A DNA stretch of 64,000 nt, taken from NCBI GenBank assembly GCA_012064385.1, contig QRDG01001879.1, positions 1-64,000 of the forward strand. Reading direction: 5' to 3'. Of this stretch, positions 20,073 through 30,930 are shown piece by piece. The notes beneath the pieces were generated by a model. The model saw only the letters and a program-made list of their open reading frames with translations, had not been told where the DNA came from and searched no databases. The stretch is from Puccinellia tenuiflora. Its lineage: Eukaryota > Streptophyta > Magnoliopsida > Poales > Poaceae. Position 1 is the stretch's first letter; each line of letters starts with the position of its first letter. The position numbers were made by a program, and so were the translations under genes.

Positions 20073-21105
20073 CTTGCGGATGGTAGAAACTCGTGTATGG
20101 AATCAAAGCACGGATTTGTGCTCTCTTCCATAGCTTCTTCCACTCTAGTGACTTGAGATTAGTCTCATAGATGCCAAGATCCGTGGCCACGAAGATGGTA
20201 TCACTGTCCTCCTTAAATCCAAGCAGCCTAAGTTTTTCATTGGGGTTTTGAATGGGCAGAAGTTCCTCGAGGTCCACAACTCTATTCTGAGTCCATGCTG
20301 CAACTCCATCGCAATGGTTCTGCCTTGACCACTGGTAGAGGGTGAAGCAATCCAAATACGCAAACCCCAAACTAGCATCCTCCATCGTCATAAGGATAGC
20401 CGAATGGACACATAGAGCAGTGACATGCAGTTAGAACTCACATCGTACTTGAGAAGTGCGATGTGATGAGGATATACAACTGTGTGGTAAATTGCGTTTT
20501 CGGATAGGACGGAGGGCCATGGCACGATAAGGGCAGGCTCTAAGAAATGAAGAGCAGAGGATGGCTCGCTCCACTTTTCCGTCTCCGACAACCACACCCA
20601 CGCATACGCAGAATATCGTTCACCATCATCATTCATGCGCAGCCCGAACAAGAGCACCCAGAAGGGGCCCTCATGACACACGCGGTGGTCGCACCCGGTG
20701 ACGGCGCAGAACACCGCAGCCCGAGGCCGAAGAATTCAGTGGGCGCGCCCAGCTCCCTCCGGTAGCCTGTCATTGGGTCCCAAACGGCGAGCTTGCTGGG
20801 TCCGACATAAGTATCCGCAAGGAGAACCCGGCCGTGGCGGCGTGTCGTACTCCCAGTCGGGGGCGCGTGCGCCGAATTTCGCGGTGGAGACGAAATGCGG
20901 GGCAGGGCGTTTCTCCTCGACGGAGAGGAGGAAGCCCAACATTGGAGGAGCGCCATGGAAGTCGCTGTACCGGCCGCGGAAGGCAGTGCCGGTGAGGAGG
21001 GCAAGCCAGAGCTTGCTGGCGAGGGAGGCGCGCACGAGGCACGCGGGCTCGTCCGGAGGGAGGCGGAAGGAAGACCTCCTCGAGAAGCTCCTCCGGCAGC
21101 GGCAT
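20073..21105 (-). pseudogene. F-box protein gene, copy A, frameshifted
   Basis: Minus-strand paralogue of the open gene at 23412-24590. The ATG (21105) gives MPLPEELLEEVF, the first helix of an F-box, but an extra base near 21067 (GGAAGGAAG against GGAGGAAG in copy B) shifts the frame. The following F-box residues (RLPPDEPACLVRASLASKLW) continue in another frame. More shifts separate the later parts: a stretch to about 20740, 20388-20714 (CHEGPFWVLLFG, YAWVWLSETEKW) and 20073-20391 (MTMEDASLGFAYLDC ... YTSFYHP). The exon ends at a GT donor (20072-20067). The original would be an SCF ubiquitin-ligase substrate adaptor. The copy is dead unless the lesions are sequence errors. Confidence 0.78.
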
Positions 21106-23411
21106 GGTCGGTCGGTGGAGGCGATGAGGGTTTGGGGTGGGGAGATTTTGGAGTTGTCCGTCAATCGCGTGTTTTGTGACGGTTCGGTTCGACCAGCTCC
21201 ACTTGGGGCTCTGAAGTCTGAACTTTTTCGTTTTGAAGTAAAGCTCTTCTTTCTCATGTGAACTGAATCCTGATGTTGGTCACCAATGTCTGCAACCTGA
21301 ATCCTGATGTTGCTCGACCTTTAATTGTTGCCTCAACTTTGCATGCCGGTCAATACAGTCCACGTCGCAGGGCCGATAACTTTGCCGGCCTTGTCTGATG
21401 CTACTTTGGAGATCTTGGTACTTAATATGTGAGATCACCCATGATAACGGTGATAGCCCTATTAGTGCTCCTTGTGATTCACTCAGTAACTATAATATTT
21501 GCTACCCTTGACGCTTGTGCTGAGCGATGCTGGAAAGAAAGATGCCTGCTCCCAGCCCAAGGGTGTGGTACTGTGGTCAAGACGCTGTTGCTGGACAGGT
21601 ACCAGGCTAGCAACTCCGGATTGATCTGTATTCTATGCCATTGCTAATCGAGCTTCACCCATTTCCCCCACGTATGTATACACTGACTGTAGCTGCCTTG
21701 TTACATATGTTTTGTGGAGATAACTGTAGCAAACAAAAGCTCTATACGATCTCTATGCAGTCGTGGAAATCATATCCTTGTATATTTCTCTAGTAACACT
21801 GATTGCTAAGAAAAAACTGTACTAGCAGCAGCACTTGCATGTGGCACTAAATGAATTCACAAGTTCACTGAAGAGTGAAGACACGTCAGAAAGCTAGCAT
21901 CCAGAAACTATCATCATATTCTTGGGTGACATAAACCACTGATTCATCAAGATAGTGGAGAAAACAGAGTTTTTAAGACTAAGCTACTATGTGCAATGAA
22001 CTTTCAAGCAAAATGAATAACAGAGCACATAGTTGTCGTTTGCTGCTGCAAGAAAGAAACTGGAGGTTCATTACAAGATAATCCACTCAACCACTTACAC
22101 ATGGTAATAACATGGGGAGGTTACCAAGTTAACTGACAAAAAAAGCTAAAAACAGTACGAGAAAACAAGCACCGTTTCACCGAACCAGCTAGTAAATAGT
22201 GGCATAGTTCATCATAAGATCCTTGTCGCCTCCAAGTTGGTCATCTTTCTTGTTGATGAGAGTAGCCTCCTGCCTTTAAGAAAATATCCACATATGAAGA
22301 TGTTGATGCATTTGAGTAAAAGATCTTGTCTAAGAAGGAAAATCTGTCAAAACATTAAGGATGTTATGATATACCAAAACAGTTCCAATGATCACGGTAG
22401 CCTTGCACTCCGACCAAACATATGAAAATCTTCATCTCACTACACGGACATTGCAGTCTATTATTATGTTCACTGTAGGCCAAAAAAATACACCAGATAA
22501 AGAACTAAAACCTAACTGTTTTGCGGAGGTACTGTAGCAAACAACATCTCTATGAGATATCCATGCACTCATGAAAATCATACCATGTCAGAATGTTAGT
22601 TCCCTGATCTTATAGCTCAAGATTTCAGTTTACATGTTACATTCTTCAGTAGCGTTGCCTGGTAAAAAGAACTAACAGTAAAATAGGGACTTGTCATGTA
22701 GCACTACTTAAATTAAGACATCAGCAAGGCACAATGCAAAAATCCTTTCCACAAAAACCACAAGCTTTGGACATGCCCTCAGCCCCTCATCATCAGCTCA
22801 TTAATGGTATCTCTTTTGGGAGATGAATTCAGATATCTCATCAAAGCCAGCAGAGTAAAACTGTAGTAGAGTTTTTTACTGGGAAGACTAAGGTATTGTG
22901 TGCAGATCATTTTTCAAGCAAATTAAAGGTTGATGTAGTTGCTGCTGCTAGAAATTAGAGGTTCATAAAAATAATCCATTCACCCGATTACTCACGTGAG
23001 CAATAATACAAGAAAACAAACACCATTTCAGCAAATACAACTACTTAATAGTGACTTAATTCATCATAACATCAGCGTCACCTCCAAGTTTGTCATATTT
23101 TCTTGTTGATGAGATTAGCCTCCTGCCCTTAAGAAAATTCAACCTTCTGTTGTCAATGCGCCACCTTACAGGGAGTGGTCACTCTCTCTGCGAATATAGT
23201 TTTTTTAGTGTGATACCAAAGGGATATGACAGATACTATCTACAATTGCCAATTAAGTAGGCATGATCATATTTAGGTGTAACATTCGAGTGTAGATAAC
23301 ACTCAAAATCTGCTCAAGCACATATTATTACAAATTCAAACATTGTATATAACTTTCTATCTGATTAAACATTCAATATAAATCTTGTTTGCTCAACTAA
23401 ATGATTTATTA
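21106..23411. other. Between F-box copies: promoter side of A, downstream or intron side of B
   Basis: The first 100 bp (to about 21200) resembles the 5' flank of copy B (GTGTTTTGTGACGGTT...). From about 22040 to 23411 the sequence is AT-rich and is duplicated at 34453-35946. No second coding exon for copy B is recognisable. A 72-codon plus-strand frame at 21429-21647 is treated under findings. Confidence 0.35.
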
Positions 23412-24590
23412 TTACATGGGAATTGTTCTCAAATCACAAAAGAAAGTACCTGGTGGATGGTAGAAACTCGTGTATGGAATCAAAGCACGGATTGCTGCTC
23501 CCTTCCATAACTTCTTCCACTCTAGTGACTTGAGATTAATCTCATAAATGCCAAGGTCCGTACTCACAAAGACGATACCACTGTCCTCCTTAAATCCAAT
23601 CAGCCTAAGTCTTTCCTTGGGGTTTTGAATGGGAAGAAATTCCTGGAGGTCCACAGCTCTACGCTGATTCCATGCCGCAACTCCATCGGAACGGGCCTGT
23701 CTTGACCAGTGGTAGAGGGTTAAGCAATCCAAATATGCGAACCCCAAACTAGCATCCTCCATCGTCATGAGGACAGCCGAACGGGCACTCGCAACACCGG
23801 GCAACGGAGGCCCATCAAGCAGTGACATGCAGTTCGAACCCACGTCGTACTTGAGAATTGCGATGTGATCAGGATATACAACCATGCGGTAAGTTGCATT
23901 TTCTGATAGGACGGAGGGCCATGGCACGATAAGTGAACCCTCATAGGAAAGTTGAAAAGCAGAGCATGGCTTGCTCCACGTTTCCGCCTCGGACAACCAG
24001 ACCCACGCGTATGCATAACCTTGTTCACCATCCTCCAAGCTCTGCCCAAATACGAGCACCCGGAAGGGGCCCTCGTGACACGCGATGTGGTCGCACCCGG
24101 CGACGGCGCAGAGCACCGCAGCCCCGAGGATGAAGAATTCGACGGGGGCGTCCAGCTCCGTCCGGCAGCCCGTCATTGGGTCCCAAACGGCGAGCTTGCT
24201 GGCTCCCACGTAAGTATCCGCAAGGAGAACCCGGCCATGGCGGCAGTCCAGCGGGTGGTACTCCCTATGCCCCCAGCCGTATTCCCCATGCCCCCAGTCG
24301 TATTTATCGGGGATGCGCGCGCCGAACTTCGCAATGGAGACGAAATGTGGGGCGGGGCGCTTCTTCTGGTCCAACTTGGGGATCCAGGAGAGAAGGAAGG
24401 CCAGCATGGGTGGAGCGCCGCCATGGAAGTCGCTGTACCGGCCGCGGAAGGCGGGGCCGGTGAGGAGGCCGAGCCAGAGCTTGCTGGCGAGGGAGGCGCG
24501 CACGAGGCACGCGGGCTCGTCCGGAGGGAGGCGGAGGAAGACCTCCTCGAGAAGCTCCTCCGGCAGCGTCGGCGGCGGCGGCGGCGGCAT
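23412..24590 (-). CDS. F-box domain protein, copy B (open)
   Basis: 392 codons open from the ATG at 24590. Residues 8-50 form an F-box: TLPEELLEEVFLRLPPDEPA, then CLVRASLASKLW, the Skp1-binding surface of SCF E3 ligase adaptors. The remainder has no Kelch or LRR repeat but matches the layout of a large grass F-box family with a beta-rich C-terminus: GRVLLADTYVGASKLAVWDP, then CHEGPFRVLVFG, YAYAWVWLSEAETWS, MTMEDASLGFAYLDC and DLGIYEINLKSLEWKKLW. A good donor (CCACCAG followed by GTACTT, exon end 23450) suggests splicing there; read-through adds only about 12 residues. The N-terminus begins with a six-proline run. Substrate unknown. Paralogue A is frameshifted and a third block has lost the exon, so B is the only open member here. 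Confidence 0.85.
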   Translation of the reverse strand: MPPPPPPTLPEELLEEVFLRLPPDEPACLVRASLASKLWLGLLTGPAFRGRYSDFHGGAPPMLAFLLSWIPKLDQKKRPAPHFVSIAKFGARIPDKYDWGHGEYGWGHREYHPLDCRHGRVLLADTYVGASKLAVWDPMTGCRTELDAPVEFFILGAAVLCAVAGCDHIACHEGPFRVLVFGQSLEDGEQGYAYAWVWLSEAETWSKPCSAFQLSYEGSLIVPWPSVLSENATYRMVVYPDHIAILKYDVGSNCMSLLDGPPLPGVASARSAVLMTMEDASLGFAYLDCLTLYHWSRQARSDGVAAWNQRRAVDLQEFLPIQNPKERLRLIGFKEDSGIVFVSTDLGIYEINLKSLEWKKLWKGAAIRALIPYTSFYHPPGTFFCDLRTIPM

Positions 24591-25168
24591 GGTCTGGAGG
24601 CGGCGAGGGTTTGGGGATGGGGAAAATTTGAAGATTGTGCAGGGCTGCGGGCTGTGTTTTGTGACGGTTGGGTTCGACCAGCTGCCTCCGCGTGGTGATC
24701 ACCGACAGGTGGGGCCGGCGAGACAGTGAGAGTGGGTTGAGCGTTTGTTGGCACATCATCAGCTCTGAACTGAATTTGCTGGCACTCTGTTCTTGCTCAT
24801 GTCATTATTCAGTAGTCGAATACTCACACTATGCTATTACAGATAAGCTCAAACCTGCAGATTCAAGACTGATGGATAAATGTATCCAGCAATGCTATTC
24901 CATGGAGTACGTTGCTGAGGTTTTTGTTCTCTTAATTTGGGGCTCGCCAAGGCAGCCGTAAATGCATCACCACTCGTAAGGAGTGTACCAGATAACTATC
25001 TCTTCAAGGTGCTTGCGCAGGGAATTACAGTAAAATCTAAACAGATCCATGTCCACATACACAAAGCGGATGCGACAGAGGATATTACCATGTACACAAT
25101 TGCGGGATCACAAAACTGTTAGCATACCCCAAATTCAGGTTTTGATGTACCATTCTGAGACATCGGGA
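24591..25168. other. 5' flank of F-box copy B
   Basis: Includes the 5' UTR and promoter side of copy B. A 60-70 bp piece near 24636-24715 (GGGCTGCGGGCTGTGTTTTG) recurs at about 26067-26131, on the other side of a LINE fragment. No gene seen. Confidence 0.35.
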
Positions 25169-26057
25169 AAGTTTTTTTTTTTTTTGAAACGAAGGCAAAA
25201 GCTTTGCCTTATTCACTAATTAAGAAGAGGGTGTCCGATTTATTAGCGGAAGAAACCGGGCGAAAACCATACAACCAACACAAACACCACATGGATGAGC
25301 CCACACAACCATCGAGAGCAACAACTAACCAAAGCAAAGCCAAAGCAACAAACCTCCCTCTATCTAGACCAACCACAAACTGACGACAACTTCCCCTCCT
25401 TTTGCCCTTGATAGTAACCTTCTTGACGGATTTCTCCACCTTCCTGATTACGTCCTCAGAAGCTTTCCCAGCCAAGACGCAAGCAATGTCCTTGCCATAT
25501 CTAGGGCTAGTCGCCTCTAAACAGGCGATCAAGCTGCAAAGCTTCTTGGCAAAAAGGACCCCAGAGCTAGGAGCCACCAATTCTCCACTACCCATGGAGG
25601 GCGTCGAGACCACCTCCAAAGCCTCTAACGTGCCCAGTTCCATCGGAAGCACCACAGATGATTCCTCACACGACTCCTGAAGCTCTGGAGTGATATGCAA
25701 GACTGGAGTCGTCGCAACAAGCTGCGGCGACGGGCAGGGACTGCCACGAGGAGAAAAACAACCATAGTGAAGTGCTTCCTCAACAACAGACGACCTCTGC
25801 TCAGTTGATTCAATCGAAAACGAAGCCTGAGTAGGGGCGATCCCCAGCCCATCAGAAGCACATGTCTCCATCGGCTGCAAAGGGACAACAACGCTGGTCA
25901 ACAACGACTTGAGGGTTTCCACCTCATCACGAAGAGGGCGAGTCGCCTCCTCAATGCGGTCAGCGACCAGCTGGTGGAGCTCCAAGCGCAACAAGGCAAA
26001 GTGGGACTGCAAGATAGAGTCACTGAACTCCTCGCAACATCTAGGAGAGGGCCTAGA
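25169..26057 (-). mobile_element. LINE-related fragment with poly-A tail
   Basis: On the minus strand the fragment ends in a long A run (plus-strand T run near 25170-25185) preceded by TTTGCCTTCGTTTC, a 3' end I know from grass LINEs. It carries the ORF at 25209-26012. I could not find a convincing target-site duplication, so the upstream limit (about 26057, where F-box-type 5' flank resumes) is approximate. Confidence 0.55.
25209..26012 (-). pseudogene. LINE-associated Gag-like ORF, C-terminal part
   Basis: 267 codons open, and the frame extends upstream of the first ATG (CCEEFSDSILQSHFALLRLE), so the N-terminus is missing. A helical segment (LELHQLVADRIEEATRPLRD) is followed by low-complexity Ser/Pro-rich sequence and a Lys-rich stretch (VEKSVKKVTIKGKRRG). 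This arrangement is familiar to me from the ORF1-like protein of Triticeae non-LTR elements. No RT follows. Probably a 5'-truncated or internally deleted copy. Confidence 0.5.
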
Positions 26058-28064
26058 TGTTTGGGGGTTGTGCGGGGCTGCGGGCTGTGTTTTGTGACCA
26101 TCTCCAAGCGGGGAGCGACCGACAGGTGGGGCTGAGAAAAAATTGGTCGCACGGGCTCAAATCCATCTAAAACGGACACGGGAAATCTCAAATAAACATC
26201 TAATCCATCGGAAAATCGACCGGAAACGAGCGCAACATCACTAACCGACGGATCCGGTGCGGCGGCGGAGGTTGGGCCGGCGGCGCTGCTGGCGGGGCTG
26301 TTGGGTTCCCAAACGGCGGGCGAGTTGGATCCGGCGCGGCGGTGACTTCGTGGCGTGATTTCGTCGGCAGAGGAGGCGAGGAAACGACCGGATTCGAGGG
26401 CGCCGGGCACGGCGGCGGCGGCTCGGGGGGGGGGGGGGGGGAGAGGAATGAGAGGCTAGGAAGCATAAATGTCCCTCCCGCCAACGCCTCGCACTGTTTT
26501 CAGGGCACCGTCGGTTCGGCGGCGAAACCTGCGTATACTCGGTTCGGAGGGGGAAATTCTCGGGCGAAAAACATTTTTCGGGCCGCGCACTTTTTTGGTC
26601 GCTGTTCCGCCTCATTTTTCAGTTCCGGAACCGTAACGGGCGGTTATTTTTTTCAGTTACGCGCTTTTTCGGTCACTGCTAGAGATGCTCTTAGAGCAGG
26701 AGAATCCAAGTTGTGTCTGGCAGTGCCTAAAACAAACGGTTGTGTGTGTGTGTGGTGTGGTAAGGGGGCGGGGGGGGGGGGGTGACTGGACACTTGTCCG
26801 GCACATTTTTAGGTGCCTCCCACATCGACACCCCCACAAACAGCCTAGACAAGTGCTGGACTATCAAATTTTTTATGCGAATTATTTTATTACCGGTAAA
26901 AAATCCTAATATATGGGCACACTTAACCATAGAAAATCCTTTAAATGGATCCCTTGGGGCTTGGCATGCCACTCAATCATCCAGTCAAGGGATTATCTGT
27001 GTCCATTATAGCATGTAAAATGTATCACACCCATGTGGCTAGGCACATAAAATCCTTCTGTGGACCTCCTCTACCTCCACAGCGCGTAGGGTGTATGACA
27101 TATGGGCCAGCCCGAGCCAGGAGAGCGCCTAAATCCTATCCGGCACCGCCGAGAGTTGGTGGGTGCCAGTGTGGGCGACTGTCGTGTCCAACGCCCCCAA
27201 CGGGTCTTTAGGGGCTCCTTTAGAGGCCCCTGGTGGAGATGTTGTTATCATGTGTGCAATCCACCCAGAGGGATAACAAAAATGTTACCATACTCCAAAC
27301 TCAGAGGTTTGGATATGCTTGTTTTCAAGATCAAAGATTGAGGTGGCCATGTGGTGCCTTGTCGGGGCCAAGGCCTTAAGTAATGTAATGGCGTGCGAGT
27401 AGAATTATTTTTTTGGCCGCGGCCTTTCGGCCACGTCTTGGGTTGTAAAATTTCTTTAAAATGTTCTCCTTAATTAATAAAAATGGCAAATCTTTCGACG
27501 AAATGCCTTGGATTCTAGGAGGACTATAATGTGGAGGACGACAGATCACACAAAACAATAGTTTTGATATACCATTTTGAGACATCAGGAAAGAGTCATG
27601 TAAGATTCATGAGATCGGGGTACCTCTATGCGAGGCTTTGACATGCCAATGATAAGAATTATATGAGTAAAAGTAATCGTGTGGCTTCACCCATGATGAG
27701 TTGCCGTTTGAGAGTATCATTCATTTTGATTGCTGGTCATCATTGATCGCGTGGGATTGAATCTATCAGTCCAACATTGTTGTTTCTGTGATAGCCATGA
27801 AAGATTGTGCCAAAACCCTTTTGGATCATGTTGATCCTTATCATACACAAAAATGACATAATTGTAGATCTGAGTATGCCTATTTTCAATTCTTTAAATT
27901 CTATAAGATTTCATCATTTTTGTGTATCGCATAATATTATTTATTTAAAACTGATATTTAACATATTTGTGTGATACATCATTGTGGCGGCACACGTTTT
28001 TTTTTAGAATTTTATGAAACTCGTAATTATAATTTTTTATTTTTTAAAATATGGGAGCATTGGA
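26058..28064. other. Low-complexity and repeat-derived intergenic region
   Basis: 26058-26131 repeats the 5' flank of the F-box genes. 26230-26700 is GC-rich with a G run (about 26424-26441). Near 26740-26780 there is a (GT)n tract and another G run. About 27390-27500 resembles the sense 3' end of a grass LINE (TTAATTAATAAAAATGGCAA) without a clear A tail. I see no gene. Confidence 0.35.
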
Positions 28065-28688
28065 GCTCGGGATCAAATGACACTTAATTTCTGGGTAGTC
28101 AGGTTTCAGTTTCTTATTTCAAGATCTTCAAATATCTGTCTTAGTTAGTTTTTCTAAATACGCTTATTGTGGGGATGTGTTTCACCTGTGATAATTTTTC
28201 CACATCCATGCATGAGTGCAAAATTTTCGTCTCATTGTTTAGAATTTTGTATGTTGTTTCCGTTTGGCCAAATATTTTGTTACTCTATCTAGCCGTGATT
28301 CGTCCCACGTGCTCTAAAATTATAGTTCAAAATTTTTGTTCCGTTTTCTCAGATGTTATGCTGTTCTTTCTAAATCAAAATATTTGTTCCATCTAGTCCA
28401 GGAGTTTTTTTTTGCCGAAAGTCGTATTTTGTTCCATGTGCTCCATAACAGGTCAGGCCCACGCGCTCCGGAGGGTAAAATTATAATATATTCTTTCCCA
28501 CTTTTACAAGTTGAATGATTGGTTTGAGAAAACAAATAATTCCAACAATTTCAATTAATGGAAGATAAAGTAATAACTATCCATAATTATTTCAATTAAT
28601 TTAAGCATTGACTACCGCCACTTATCCAATCTCACAAATTAGTAGCGCTATTGTGAGATTATAATAATGAGCATTGATTTCACATCCA

Positions 28689-28700
28689 CTACAAAAATAA
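28689..28700 (+). promoter_or_regulatory. Degenerate TATA region of defensin-like gene 1
   Basis: CTACAAAAATAA at the position where gene 2 has CTATAAATAAAA. About 90 bp upstream of the ATG. The core TATA is changed to TACA. Confidence 0.4.
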
Positions 28701-28784
28701 GAGTCGTTCCGGCCCTTCCTCTCAACATTTAAATCCAACTACGAACTAAAAGTATCAATTTTTGTACACCATATCTAAGCTAAG

Positions 28785-29134
28785 ATGAGGTTATCTCTTG
28801 CGCTGCTCTTGACCCTCGGCTTTCTCGTAGTAGCATCAGGTACAATTTGATATGTTTCTCCGCAAAGTTGCTTCACTAACATACCAACGAACTATATATA
28901 CTCATGATGTTTATTTCTTCTTCCTGGTGATATTTTGTAGGTGCAAAAACACAAACTTGTGAAGAATTTGTTGTTGGGGAGTTAAATAGGTGTTCGGAGG
29001 GTTGTGATGCCGATTGCGACCACGTAATGTCGCATTACGTATGCAATCTGAATGACAAGTGCACTTCGAAGGCTGAATGTGTTGGAGATACATGCAAGTG
29101 TTTGATATGCAAATTGAACTCCCATCAGAAGTAA
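28785..29134 (+). CDS. Defensin-like secreted cysteine-rich peptide 1 (two exons)
   Basis: Join of 28785-28839 and 28941-29134, 82 residues; too short and too split to appear as a long ORF. Exon 1 encodes a signal peptide, MRLSLALLLTLGFLVVAS, and ends at GT (28840). A 101-bp phase-1 intron ends at TTTTGTAG (28940). Exon 2 encodes the mature peptide with ten cysteines spaced C-x10-C-x3-C-x3-C-x8-C-x5-C-x5-C-x4-C-x-C-x2-C. The CxxxC and CxC pairs and the GDTC step fit a cysteine-stabilised alpha-beta (defensin-like) fold with an extra pair; signal peptide in exon 1 and mature part in exon 2 is the usual defensin gene layout. Mature charge is mildly acidic. AATAAA-like signals follow near 29177. 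Likely secreted defence or signalling peptide (inferred). Confidence 0.78.
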
Positions 29135-29721
29135 CTATTAAGCTAACTATATTTGTTATGATTAGTTATTGTCGAAGAAATAAAAGCAATGAATAAATTT
29201 ATGGTGTACCAGCAAGATTACCGCTCGAGAGATGCATAACAATTTTTTGTATAGTTTCAACTTGAGTTACGTGGAATTATCGAGTGATCTACAAATAAAT
29301 ATATACTATAGTGAAAAGCATTCTGTTGTGTGAGACCATACTCACACATTCGCAGCCGCACATAAGCCTTTGGGATAATAGGACCTTATTACCACCTGAA
29401 CACAAGATCATGAAAATGCAGTGTCTAGGGTATACGTAGGTGAATCAATGATTCAGCTCTCGGGATCAAATGACACTTAATTTCTGGGTATGCATGCTTT
29501 TGTTCTAGTTGACTTTTTCTTCTTTCTTGTATTTTTTCTTTTAAACTTTTATTTAGTTTCTCATGTTTTTATTTTAAGCTAGGTTTTAGTTTCTTATTTC
29601 AAGACCTTCAAATATCTGTTTTAGTTAGTTTTTTCTAATATGTTTATTGTGGGGATGTGTTTCAGCTGTGATAATTTTTCTACATCCATGCATGAGTGCA
29701 AAATTTTTGTTTCATTGTTTA

Positions 29722-30015
29722 GGGCCCTTTTGATTCAAAGGAATGTCATAGGATTTTTGGAGGATTAAATCCTATAGGAAATTTTCCTATCAAAGTTGTT
29801 TGATTCATAGGATCATATCCTAGAGGAACTAATCCCATAGGAATTCTATAGTGTAAATCCTATAGGAAAAAAGCATGAGGTCCAACCTCATGGAAAATTC
29901 CTTTGACACAATCAAAGAGAATCATTCTTCCCGTAGGATTCAATTTGGCATGACATTTGAATCCTATAGGTTTTCTTTTCCTACATGTTTCCTACCATAT
30001 GAATCAAAGAAGCCC
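29722..30015. mobile_element. Tourist/Harbinger-like MITE
   Basis: 294 bp beginning GGGCCCTTTTGATTCAAAGG and ending with the imperfect inverse CTTTGATTCAT / GAAGCCC, flanked by TTA (29719-29721 and 30016-30018). The paralogous site in unit 1 (about 28240, TGTTTAGAATTTTG) is empty and has one TTA, proving insertion after the duplication. Internal sequence is rich in CCTATAGGAA-type short palindromes; no coding capacity. Confidence 0.85.
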
Positions 30016-30488
30016 TTAGAATTGTGTACTTTGTTTCCGCTTAGCCAAATGTTTTGTTACTCTATTCTAGCCGTGATTCGTTCCACGGGCTCTAAAATTA
30101 TAGTTCAAAACTTTTGTTCCGTTTTGTCGGATGTTACTTTGTTTTTTGTAAATCAAATATTTGTTCCATCTTGTCTAGGAGTTTGATTTTTTCGAAAGTC
30201 GTGATTTCTTCCATGTGCTCCAGTAACCACCGGTCCGGCTCGCTAAAAGGCCAGGCCCACGCACTCCGGAGGGTAAAATTATAATCTATTCTTTTCCCAC
30301 TTTTACAAGTTGAATGATTGGTTTGACATAACAAAGAATTCCAACAATTTCAATTAATGGAAGATAAAGTAATGTCTATCCATAATTATGTCAATTAATT
30401 TCTACATTAATAACCGCCACTTATCCAATCTCACAAATTAGTAACGCTATTGCGAGATTATAATAATGAGCATTGATGTCATGTCCAC

Positions 30489-30496
30489 TATAAATA
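30489..30496 (+). promoter_or_regulatory. TATA box of defensin-like gene 2
   Basis: TATAAATA about 90 bp upstream of the ATG at 30584, intact here but altered in the tandem copy. Confidence 0.55.
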
Positions 30497-30583
30497 AAAG
30501 AGTCCTTCCGGCCCTTTCTCTCAACACACAAATTCAACTACAAACAAAAAGTATCAGTTTTTGTACACCATATCTAACCTAAG

Positions 30584-30930
30584 ATGAGGTTTTCTCTTGC
30601 GCTGCTCTTTACCCTCGGCTTTCTCGTAGTAGCATCAGGTACAATTTAATTTGTTTCTCTGCAAAGTTTCTTCACTAACAAACCAACGAACTATATATAC
30701 TCATGATGTTTGTTTCTTCTTCCTGGTGATATTTTGTAGGTGCAAAACAACAAACTTGTAAAGAATTTGTTCTCGGGAAGTTAAATAGGTGTTCGGAAGG
30801 TTGTGATGCCGATTGCGACCATGCCATGCGACATTACGTATGCAATCTAAACGAGTGCACTTCGAAGGGTGAATGTGTTGGAGATACGTGCAAGTGTTGG
30901 ATATGCAAATCAAACTCCCATCAGAAGTAA
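30584..30930 (+). CDS. Defensin-like secreted cysteine-rich peptide 2 (two exons)
   Basis: Join of 30584-30638 and 30740-30930, 81 residues. Same gene plan as copy 1: signal peptide MRFSLALLFTLGFLVVAS in exon 1, a 101-bp phase-1 intron (GT at 30639, TTTTGTAG before 30740), then a ten-cysteine mature peptide. All ten cysteines are kept; the loop before the sixth cysteine is one residue shorter (NLNEC against NLNDKC). About a dozen residues differ from copy 1, including two Glu-to-Lys changes near the mature N-terminus that make it more basic. Both frames are open, so both genes may work. I cannot place it in a named defensin subfamily. Confidence 0.78.

Larger units (their letters stand above)
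28065..29458 (+). repeat. Tandem duplication, unit 1
   Basis: About 1.4 kb direct duplication beginning CTCGGGATCAAATGACACTT and containing defensin-like gene 1. Unit 2 follows immediately. Similarity covers promoter, both exons, intron and 3' region. Confidence 0.8.

Noticed and set aside
23952..24754. Frames of 248 and 193 codons overlapping F-box copy B
   Set aside because: Shadows of the F-box exon in other frames and strands.
26684..26700. AGAGATGCTCTTAGAGCA as one end of a MITE
   Set aside because: I could not find a matching inverted end or target duplication, so no element is called.
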